38,674 bases of DNA from Mycolicibacter heraklionensis. GTDB taxonomy: Bacteria > Actinomycetota > Actinomycetes > Mycobacteriales > Mycobacteriaceae. The position numbers were made by a program, and so were the translations under genes. The notes under the pieces are model-generated. The model saw only the letters and a program-made list of their open reading frames with translations. It searched no databases and was not told where the DNA came from. The stretch lies in the NCBI GenBank assembly GCA_001673575.1, contig LZME01000021.1:1-38674 (forward strand). Reading direction: 5' to 3'. This document shows, piece by piece, positions 26,110 to 38,674 of this stretch (within the stretch, counting starts at the first letter, position 1; each line of letters begins with the position of its first letter).

Positions 26110-29100
26110 CCCCGCCTGTGACCGACCGTGACCTGAAACTGACCCGCTGGGTGGCCGTCGTCGCCGGCCTGGTGGGCTTCCTGCTGTCGGTGGCCACCCC
26201 GCTGCTGCCCGTGGTGCAGACCACCGCCACGCTCAACTGGCCGCAGCACGGCGAGCTGAGCAGTGTGACGGCGCCGCTGATCTCGCAGACCCCGATCTCG
26301 ATGACGGTGAAGGCGCCGTGCTCGTTGGTGCGCGCACTGCCTGCCGAGGGCGGCACGCTGCTGGCGACCGCGCCGGCCAAGGGCAAGGACGCCGCGCTCA
26401 ACGGGCTGTTCATCACCGTCACCGAGAAACGGGTGGACGTCACCGACCGCAACGTGGTGCTGGCCACCGCGCCGCGGTCCAAGGTGGAAGGCCCCGGCTG
26501 TACCGACATCGAGGTCACCTCGTCGCACGCCGGAACCTTCGCCACCATCGGCGGGATCACCCAGCGCTACGGCTGGCCCGACCCGAACCTGCGCCCGCAG
26601 ATCGTCGGGGTGTTCACCGACCTGGCCGGTCCCGCGCCGGCCGGGCTGTCGCTGACCGCAGACATCGACACCCGGTTCTCCACCAAGCCCACGGCGCTCA
26701 AGCGGGCCGCGATCTACGCCGCCATCCTGGCCACCGTGATCGCGGTGCTGGCGCTGTGGCGCCTGGACCGGCTCGACGGCCACCGGATGCACCGGCTGAT
26801 CCCGAGCCGGTGGCGGTTCGTCTCACTGGCCGACGTGGCGGTCGTGTTCGGGTTCGTGCTCTGGTACGTGATCGGCGCGAACTCCTCCGACGACGGCTAC
26901 ATCCTCGGAATGGCCCGGGTCGCCGATCACGCCGGCTACATGAGCAACTACTTCCGGTGGTTCGGCAGTCCGGAAGACCCGTTCGGCTGGTACTACAACC
27001 TGCTGGCGCTGATGACGCACGTCTCCGACGCCAGCATCTGGATCCGGCTGCCGGACTTGGTCGCCGGGCTGGTGTGCTGGCTGCTGCTGAGCCGCGAGGT
27101 GCTGCCCCGATTCGGCCCGGCGGTGGCGGCCAGCAAGCCCGCCCTGTGGGCGGCCGGCCTGGTGCTGCTGGCGGCGTGGATGCCGTTCAACAACGGCCTG
27201 CGCCCCGAGGGCATCATCGCGGTCGGTGCACTGATCACCTGGGTGCTGGTGGAACGGGCGATCATCTCCAGCCGGCTCACGCCGGCCGCGCTGGCGATCA
27301 TCTGCGCGGCCTTCACCCTGGGCATCCAGCCCACCGGGCTGATCGCGGTGGCCGCGCTGCTGGCCGGCGGCCGTCCGCTGCTGCGGATTCTGGTGCGCCG
27401 CCACCAGATTCACGGCACCTGGCCGCTGGTGGCACCGCTGCTGGCCGCCGGCGCGGTCATCCTGACCGTCGTCTTTTCCGACCAGACCATCCGTACCGTG
27501 CTGGAAGCCACCCGGGTTCGCACCGCGATCGGCCCCAGCCAGGCCTGGTACACCGAGAACCTGCGCTACTACTACCTGATTCTGCCGACCGTCGACGGGT
27601 CACTGTCGCGGCGGTTCGGTTTCCTGATCTGCGCGCTGTGCCTGTTCACCGCGATGTTCATCATGTTGCGGCGCAAGCGTGTTCCCGGTGTCGCCAGCGG
27701 CCCGGTCTGGCGGCTGATGGGCGTCATCCTGGCGACCATGTTCTCGCTGATGTTCGCACCCACCAAGTGGGTGCACCACTTCGGGCTGTTCGCCGCGGTG
27801 GCCGGAGCGATGGCGGCGCTGACCACGGTGCTGGTATCGCGACAAGTGGTGAAATGGTCCAGAAACCGAATGGCGTTCGCGGCAGCGGTGCTGTTCATCC
27901 TGGCGTTGTGTTTCGCCACCACCAACGGCTGGTGGTACGTCTCGAGCTATGGCGTGCCGTTCAACGCCGACATGCCGCGCATCGGCGGGATCACCGTCAG
28001 CACAATCTTGTTCGCCATGTTCGCCGTCGCAGCGGGTTGGGCGGCGTGGCTGCACTTCGCGCCGCGTGATCGCGGCGAGGGCCGGCTGGCCCGCGCATTG
28101 ACCGCCGCGCCCATTCCGGTGGCGGCCGGCTTCATGGTCTGCGTGTTCGTCGCCTCGATGGTGGCCGGGATCATCCGGGAGTACCCGACCTATTCCAACG
28201 GCCTGGCCAACGTGCGGGCGTTCGTGGGCGGCTGCGGGCTGGCCGACAACGTGCTGGTGGAGCCGGACCCCAACGACGGGGCGCTGACGCCGCTGCCCGG
28301 CGAGTACGGCGACCTCGGCCCGTTGGGCGGGGTGGACCCGGTGGGCTTCACCGCCAGCGGGGTACCGGAGAAGGTGGTGGCCGAGGCGCTGCGGATGCCG
28401 ATCACCCAGCCGGGCACCGACTACGACTGGGACGCCCCGAAGAAGCTGAAGACAGCCGGGGTCAACGGCTCGACCGTGCCGCTCCCCTATGGGCTGGACC
28501 CGGCCCGGATTCCGTTGGCGGGCAGCTACAGCACCGACGGCCAGCAGGAGTCCAAGCTGACGTCGGCCTGGTACGCCCTGCCCCCCGCCGATGAGGGTCA
28601 CCCGCTGGTGGCGGTGACCGCCGCGGGCACCATCGCCGGCAACAGCGTGCTCAAGGGCTACACCACCGGCCAGGACGTGCAACTGGAGTACGGCGTCCCC
28701 GGGCCCGACGGCGTCCCGGTGGCCGCCGGACGGCTGGTGCCCTACGACCTGTTCGGCGAGTGGCCGCGGATGTGGCGCAACCTGCGCTACCCGCGGGCAC
28801 AGATCCCTGCCGACGCCATCGCGGTACGCATCGTGGCTTCTGACAAGTCGCTGAACCCGCGGGACTGGATCGCGTTCACCCCGCCGCGGCTGCCGGAGGT
28901 GAAGACCATCCAGGAGTACATCGGCTCTTCACGGCCGGTGCTGCTGGACTGGGCGGTGGGCCTGGCCTTCCCGTGCCAGCACCCGATGCTGCACGCCAAC
29001 GGGGTCACCGAGGTGCCCGAGTACCGGATCACCCCGGACTACAACGCCAAGAAGCAGGACACCGACACCTGGCAGGACGGGGTCAACGGCGGGCTGCTCG

Positions 29101-29285
29101 GCATCTCCGACATGCTGCTGCGCGCCCACGTGATGGCCACCTACCTGAACTACGACTGGGGCCGCGATTGGGGCTCGTTGCGTCGGTTCGAGGTGATCAC
29201 GCCGGCCACGCCCGCGGAGTTGGATCTCGGCAGCGCTACGCGTTCGGGCTGGTGGTCACCCGGCCAGATCCGGATCAAGGCCTAG
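26106..29285 (+). CDS. embB: Arabinosyltransferase EmbB, ethambutol target
   Basis: This partner of EmbA in arabinogalactan branching has 1059 aa (about 1098 in M. tuberculosis). ATG 26106 overlaps the embA stop as ATGA, so translation is probably coupled. The catalytic pair is D262-D263 in [21 protein letters not shown]269 in ILGM corresponds to M306, the main ethambutol-resistance site, and the preceding YILG residues match susceptible species as I recall them. [35 protein letters not shown] and a C-terminal carbohydrate-binding domain ending [11 protein letters not shown] complete the architecture. embB ends this operon; the next gene is convergent. Confidence 0.97.
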   Translation: MTPPVTDRDLKLTRWVAVVAGLVGFLLSVATPLLPVVQTTATLNWPQHGELSSVTAPLISQTPISMTVKAPCSLVRALPAEGGTLLATAPAKGKDAALNGLFITVTEKRVDVTDRNVVLATAPRSKVEGPGCTDIEVTSSHAGTFATIGGITQRYGWPDPNLRPQIVGVFTDLAGPAPAGLSLTADIDTRFSTKPTALKRAAIYAAILATVIAVLALWRLDRLDGHRMHRLIPSRWRFVSLADVAVVFGFVLWYVIGANSSDDGYILGMARVADHAGYMSNYFRWFGSPEDPFGWYYNLLALMTHVSDASIWIRLPDLVAGLVCWLLLSREVLPRFGPAVAASKPALWAAGLVLLAAWMPFNNGLRPEGIIAVGALITWVLVERAIISSRLTPAALAIICAAFTLGIQPTGLIAVAALLAGGRPLLRILVRRHQIHGTWPLVAPLLAAGAVILTVVFSDQTIRTVLEATRVRTAIGPSQAWYTENLRYYYLILPTVDGSLSRRFGFLICALCLFTAMFIMLRRKRVPGVASGPVWRLMGVILATMFSLMFAPTKWVHHFGLFAAVAGAMAALTTVLVSRQVVKWSRNRMAFAAAVLFILALCFATTNGWWYVSSYGVPFNADMPRIGGITVSTILFAMFAVAAGWAAWLHFAPRDRGEGRLARALTAAPIPVAAGFMVCVFVASMVAGIIREYPTYSNGLANVRAFVGGCGLADNVLVEPDPNDGALTPLPGEYGDLGPLGGVDPVGFTASGVPEKVVAEALRMPITQPGTDYDWDAPKKLKTAGVNGSTVPLPYGLDPARIPLAGSYSTDGQQESKLTSAWYALPPADEGHPLVAVTAAGTIAGNSVLKGYTTGQDVQLEYGVPGPDGVPVAAGRLVPYDLFGEWPRMWRNLRYPRAQIPADAIAVRIVASDKSLNPRDWIAFTPPRLPEVKTIQEYIGSSRPVLLDWAVGLAFPCQHPMLHANGVTEVPEYRITPDYNAKKQDTDTWQDGVNGGLLGISDMLLRAHVMATYLNYDWGRDWGSLRRFEVITPATPAELDLGSATRSGWWSPGQIRIKA

Positions 29286-29291
29286 CCCCCC

Positions 29292-29328
29292 TTCCCGCGA
29301 GCTGGGGGTACCTCCCGCTTGCGCACGT
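29292..29328. repeat. GGTACC-centred palindromic repeat, copy A (after embB)
   Basis: The imperfect palindrome gcgagctggg-ggtacc-tcccgcttgc lies just after the embB stop. Its core tgggggtacctcccgct (29303-29319) is identical over 17 bp to a copy inside pks13 at 35394-35410. I recall similar GGTACC palindromes being common between genes in slow-growing mycobacteria, but cannot verify that here. Confidence 0.6.
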
Positions 29329-29350
29329 GCGTGTCTGTGCCGCGACACGC
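29329..29350. terminator. Hairpin between convergent embB and MFS genes
   Basis: gcgtgtc (29329-29335) and gacacgc (29344-29350) form a perfect 7-bp GC-rich stem with an 8-nt loop. It lies 43 nt after the embB stop and 4 nt from the stop of the convergent transporter gene, so it could serve both. There is no U tract on either strand, as is common in mycobacteria. Confidence 0.45.
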
Positions 29351-29354
29351 CGTG

Positions 29355-30788
29355 TCAGGCGTCATTCTGTGCACGCTCGCGGAGCCCGTCGGCTTGCTTC
29401 GCGATGACGGCCGCGAGCTCTCGCTCGAGTTCGCCCTGCACGCCGGGGATGCCGGTGCCGCGCAGGGAACACCCGCGGGTCTCCGGCAGGAACCGCAGGG
29501 CGACCAACCCGAGCACCGCGGCGGCCACCAGATATGCCGCCGGAAAGAGCTGCCAACCGGTGTGGTCGATGACCGAGTCGGCCAGCACCGGTGCGGTGCC
29601 GCCGAAGACCGCGACCGCCGCGTTGTCGGCGATCGCGAAGCCTGCGTAGCGCACCTGGGTGGGGAACATCGCCGGGAACGTCGCCGCCACAGTCGCCAGC
29701 GGTGCAGCGAACAGCACACTGAGCACGGTGAACCCGACCAGCGCGCAGGCGAATCCCTGGCCCATGAGCCAGTACATCGGCAACGCCAATACGATGAACC
29801 CGATCAGCGACCCACTCCACAGCGGCTTTCGACCGATCCGGTCCGACCAGGCGCCGGCGAACGGAATGCAGGCCATCATGGCCAGCTCCCCGATCAGCAC
29901 CACAGCCGTCCTGCTGCGTTCGTCGAGGCCGGCGGAGGCGTGCAGGTAGGTGGGCTGGTAGGTCACCAGGGTGTAGTCGATGATGTTCAGCGCGACCAGC
30001 AGCGCGAACGTCACCAGGATCGGTCGGGTGTAGTTGGTCAGCAGGTCGACCAATCGGTCCCAGGCCGATCCCTTGATCGCGTCGCAGGCGACGCATTCGG
30101 CGAACACCGGCGTCTCGGGCATCCGACTGCGCAGCACCAACCCCAGCACGCCCAATGGCAGGGCCAGCAGGAACGGGATACGCCAGCCCCAGGCGGCCAT
30201 CTGGTCGTGGCTGAGCATCGCCTCCAGTGCCAACACGACGGCACTGCCCAGCACAAAGCCGCCAACAGCGCCGAACTCCAGGAAACTGCCGTAGGTCCCG
30301 CGTTTGTCATCGGGCGCGCTTTCGGCCATAAACGTTGCGGCGCCGCCGTATTCACCGCCGGTGGAGAAGCCCTGCACCACCCGCAGGGCAATCAGCAGCG
30401 CAGGCGCCCACCACCCTGCGGTGGCATAGTTGGGCAAGACCCCGATCAGCGTGGTCGCCACTGCGATCAACAGGATGGTCGCAACCAGCACAGACTTCCG
30501 CCCGAACCGGTCTCCGATCGGGCCCCAGATCATGCCGCCCAGCGGCCGAAGCACGAAAGAGACGGCGAAGCCGAACATGGTCCCGAGGTTGCCGAGCGTG
30601 TCCGGGAAAAAGGCCTCGGTCAGATAGGTCGCCACGACGGCATAGACGCCGTAGTCATACCATTCGGTTGCGTTGCCGATTGCTGAGGCTGCAATTGCTT
30701 TGCGCAGCAGCCGTTTTTGTTCATCTGGAGCGGTCCGCGATTTCCGCGTAACCGGCGCCGACGGCCTGGCCGGCAGCAGTAGACTCAT
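29355..30788 (-). CDS. MFS transporter, metabolite:H+ symporter (MHS/ProP-like) family
   Basis: The 477-residue product has 12 predicted hydrophobic segments. MHS-type signatures are visible: GNATEWYDYGVYA in helix 1 (38-50), RPLGGMIWGPIGDRFGRKS (81-99) with the GxxxDRxGRK loop motif, and RVVQGFSTGGEYGGAATFMAESAPDDKRG (136-164). This family carries osmolytes and carboxylates such as proline/betaine, citrate or 2-oxoglutarate with protons; the substrate cannot be read from sequence. ATG 30788 is preceded by GCGAGG. It is convergent with embB and unrelated in function to the arabinan genes. I recall M. tuberculosis having different genes between embB and accD4, so this looks like a lineage-specific content change. 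Confidence 0.88.
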   Translation of the reverse strand: MSLLLPARPSAPVTRKSRTAPDEQKRLLRKAIAASAIGNATEWYDYGVYAVVATYLTEAFFPDTLGNLGTMFGFAVSFVLRPLGGMIWGPIGDRFGRKSVLVATILLIAVATTLIGVLPNYATAGWWAPALLIALRVVQGFSTGGEYGGAATFMAESAPDDKRGTYGSFLEFGAVGGFVLGSAVVLALEAMLSHDQMAAWGWRIPFLLALPLGVLGLVLRSRMPETPVFAECVACDAIKGSAWDRLVDLLTNYTRPILVTFALLVALNIIDYTLVTYQPTYLHASAGLDERSRTAVVLIGELAMMACIPFAGAWSDRIGRKPLWSGSLIGFIVLALPMYWLMGQGFACALVGFTVLSVLFAAPLATVAATFPAMFPTQVRYAGFAIADNAAVAVFGGTAPVLADSVIDHTGWQLFPAAYLVAAAVLGLVALRFLPETRGCSLRGTGIPGVQGELERELAAVIAKQADGLRERAQNDA

Positions 30789-30976
30789 CGCGCCTCGCCG
30801 CTAGGGCACCCGCTGCCAGCACACACGTCGACCCCCTCGTCAGGCCTCCGATGGTTCGCACGGCGATCCGGGCAGCCGGAATCACGTTCCGGCCCCGCAC
30901 AATCGGAACCTCGGCGGCCAGCCCATCATGGGATCGCCTGGGGTAAACGATAATTGGTTTGCTACAGAAGTGATTG

Positions 30977-31001
30977 GTGTTGCTGAAGCGTTACGCAACA
31001 C
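30977..31001 (-). terminator. Hairpin after the PE-PPE-domain gene
   Basis: gtgttgc (30977-30983) and gcaacac (30995-31001) form a perfect 7-bp stem with an 11-nt loop. It sits 14 nt beyond the stop codon of the minus-strand gene 31016-32308. The following minus-strand sequence is AT-richer but has no clear U run. Confidence 0.4.
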
Positions 31002-31015
31002 TTATCCGTCCGAGA

Positions 31016-32308
31016 CTAGGACGCGGCTTCCCAGTAAGCGGGGTCCAGGTATTGGCCGACCAGCGACTCCCACATCATGTTGGTCAAACCGTTGAGCATC
31101 TCGTCCACCGTCGGGTCGTCGCCAGCCGCGACGCCCACGCCGGCCATAGCTGCGAGCAACCCGTCCAGCGCGGGGTTGTCGAGCATGTCGACTTCCACGT
31201 ACGTCTGGGGGTCGAACAGGTCGGCAACGAAAGCGCCCACGCCGGTCATAGTCGCCGCAAACAGCGCGTTGCTGACCTCGCTCCAGTCGAGGTTCGGCAT
31301 GTCCTCGGTCGCCATGTTCGGGACATCCGGCGGGCCGTCGTTCCACCCGTGATCGATGTTGCCGTAACCCAGGTTCACCAGGATGCGCGTGACCGGTTCC
31401 AGCAGGTCATAGATGGGTTTTCCGGTAATCGGGACGAACAGCAGCGGGTACAGCAGCGGGAGGTACTCGCTGGGGATCACGTAGGAGTTGATCATGCTGT
31501 CCGGGCTGGACTCCAGCAGGACGGCGTCCGCGATCTGCTCGGGAGTCAAGCCCAGGTATGCAATGTGCTGGATGGCCATGCCCATGATTGCGTTCAGGCT
31601 GGACAGCGGGTTCAGGAAGTATTTCGGGAAGTCGGCGTAGCCGTCGTACTCCAAGGTGTAGATGCTGGTGGGGTACAGATCATTCGGAGTCGGGTTGCCC
31701 AGCGTCACGCCCTGATCCGCGAGATTGGCGGTGATGCCCGGCATATCCGAGAATCCGACCAGCAGACCGCCATTCGGATTCGCTGAGTCACCGATCAATA
31801 CGAAATGTACCGCCGAGCTCGGCACGCCGGCCTCGTCGAGCTGCCGCATTGCCAGTGTCGTGAGGGCGGCGCTCTGCGAGTAACCGAAGACCGTCACCGG
31901 GTGGTCCTCGTCCACCTTGCCTTCATCGAGCAAGGTCAGCACTCGGTCGGTCAGAACCTTCGCGCCCTTGGCCATGGACTCGTCCAGCAGGTAGGCCTCC
32001 TGGGGAGTGGTCAGCACCTCGAGCTGGCCGCCGAACCCGTGCGGCTGCAGAAAGAGGTCGTTCACGGTTTCGGCGTAATGCTCACTCGGCGTCGGCATCA
32101 TGCTGGGGCCCATGATCAGCGCGATGCCGGAATTGGCGAGCGAGCCGCCCTCAGCAGCGGACAGCAGCACCCCGGCATGGTCGGGAGCCGAAGTCCGCGA
32201 CGAAACCTGGGCAGCACCGGCAATACCTGCAGCCAGGACGGCGGCAGCCAGTGCAGCTCGCAGGCCCGACTGGCAGTAACTGGACCGTGCCGAGACTGCA
32301 TCAAACAT
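31016..32308 (-). CDS. Secreted PE-PPE-domain serine hydrolase
   Basis: I choose ATG 32306-32308 (430 aa) because GAGGAA lies 7 nt upstream; the longer frame from 32380 runs through the promoter. Residues 16-40 form a hydrophobic signal segment (LRAALAAAVLAAGIAGAAQ). The rest fits the PE-PPE (alpha/beta-hydrolase) domain: an early LIMGPSMMPTPS strand-loop (64-75) and the nucleophile elbow VFGYSQSAA with S144 in the family's GxSxS pattern. Typical conserved blocks include VLIGDSANPNGG and GNPTPNDLYPTSIYTLEYDGYADFP, and a candidate region for the catalytic histidine is NIDHGWNDGPPD. The protein has no PE or PPE domain, so the name refers only to the domain. Esterase activity on lipids is plausible by family; the substrate is unknown. 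Confidence 0.88.
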   Translation of the reverse strand: MFDAVSARSSYCQSGLRAALAAAVLAAGIAGAAQVSSRTSAPDHAGVLLSAAEGGSLANSGIALIMGPSMMPTPSEHYAETVNDLFLQPHGFGGQLEVLTTPQEAYLLDESMAKGAKVLTDRVLTLLDEGKVDEDHPVTVFGYSQSAALTTLAMRQLDEAGVPSSAVHFVLIGDSANPNGGLLVGFSDMPGITANLADQGVTLGNPTPNDLYPTSIYTLEYDGYADFPKYFLNPLSSLNAIMGMAIQHIAYLGLTPEQIADAVLLESSPDSMINSYVIPSEYLPLLYPLLFVPITGKPIYDLLEPVTRILVNLGYGNIDHGWNDGPPDVPNMATEDMPNLDWSEVSNALFAATMTGVGAFVADLFDPQTYVEVDMLDNPALDGLLAAMAGVGVAAGDDPTVDEMLNGLTNMMWESLVGQYLDPAYWEAAS

Positions 32309-32366
32309 CGAAAATTCCTCGCCAGATTCTCGAGGCCGCACATGAGTGGGGCGCTGCCGGACCTGA

Positions 32367-32395
32367 ATGATTTCAATCACACTCTGTTATGTCAA
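32367..32395 (-). promoter_or_regulatory. Promoter of the PE-PPE-domain gene
   Basis: On the minus strand a perfect TTGACA (32390-32395) is followed after exactly 17 nt by AATCAT (32367-32372). The start codon is about 60 nt downstream and has a good Shine-Dalgarno, so this mRNA has a leader. Confidence 0.55.
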
Positions 32396-32508
32396 ATTCA
32401 GGTTCACTAATCTGGAAAGCGGCGCCACCAGGAAGAACCGGTCGACCCTGAGAACGTAGCTCGCCTAATGCGGCCGCTCCCTGAGCCGGCACTAAGCGGC
32501 TAGGCGCG

Positions 32509-32640
32509 TTAGATGTACTGCCCGGGCAGGTGTGTGAACGCGTAGGGTTCGCCGCAGGCGAGCTTGGGTGTGATGCCAGTCCCGTGAGCCTTGGCGAATC
32601 CCTTTGAGCGACAGCACAACTGGCTGTCGGTGAGCGCCAA
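32509..32640 (-). pseudogene. Short orphan ORF directly after accD4, possible gene remnant
   Basis: Immediately after the accD4 TAG, in the same frame, 43 sense codons run from a TTG to TAA at 32509-32511. The peptide begins LALTDSQLCC and ends CGEPYAFTHLPGQYI, a composition (three Cys, balanced polar residues) unlike random high-GC frames. There is no ATG or GTG and no ribosome site, so I favour the C-terminal remnant of a lost gene, but a very small TTG-started gene or chance is possible. I do not recognise the family. Confidence 0.3.

Positions 32641-38674
<6,034 letters not shown>

Noticed and set aside
31016..32380. Longer start of the PE-PPE-domain gene at 32380
   Set aside because: It would run through the TTGACA/AATCAT promoter region, while ATG 32308 has a strong Shine-Dalgarno and gives a clean signal peptide.

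Overview
The window is high-GC DNA from a Mycobacterium, most likely a non-tuberculous species on or near the slow-growing or M. terrae-like branch. I infer this from a contiguous arabinogalactan/mycolate locus (dprE1-dprE2-aftA-embC-embA-embB and accD4-pks13) together with PGRS-type glycine-rich proteins and a PE-PPE-domain hydrolase. No rRNA, tRNA, CRISPR array or intact insertion sequence was seen.

Region 1 (1-12400, all minus strand) is an accessory block of four very repetitive, probably exported proteins in one apparent operon, with gaps of 35, 52 and 60 bp. In transcription order it holds two paralogous solenoid-like proteins (12224-10038 and 10002-7738) and two PGRS proteins (7685-1062, and 1001 running off the left edge). 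The solenoid proteins are built from exact 32-residue and 27-residue tandem units. Both PGRS proteins lack the PE domain; a Sec-type signal peptide and a short conserved domain sit in its place. Upstream of the first gene are three palindromic 17-bp boxes at an exact 24-bp spacing, which look like a regulator's operator array.

Region 2 (12401-15329) has a gene-poor spacer, a stand-alone fatty-acyl-AMP ligase that is not FadD32, and a small membrane-anchored protein of unknown function. The latter is divergent from dprE1 and has a good leaderless promoter.

Region 3 (15330-29285, plus strand) is the arabinan pathway. DprE1/DprE2 make decaprenyl-phosphoryl-arabinose, AftA primes the galactan, and EmbC/EmbA/EmbB extend arabinan in LAM and arabinogalactan. 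The dprE1/dprE2 junction is abutting and embA/embB overlap by 4 bp. Two strong related hairpins occupy the dprE2-aftA and embC-embA gaps. embC and embA each start at a GTG placed 7-8 nt after an identical TAGCAT -10-like box, suggesting leaderless internal promoters.

Region 4 (29286-38674, minus strand) holds an MHS-type MFS transporter, a secreted PE-PPE-domain serine hydrolase, a short orphan ORF, accD4 and the 3' part of pks13 (KS partial, AT, ACP, TE). AccD4 and Pks13 carry out carboxylation and condensation in mycolic acid synthesis; the usual partner fadD32 would lie beyond the right edge. A short GGTACC-centred palindromic repeat occurs both after embB and inside the Pks13 ACP-TE linker.
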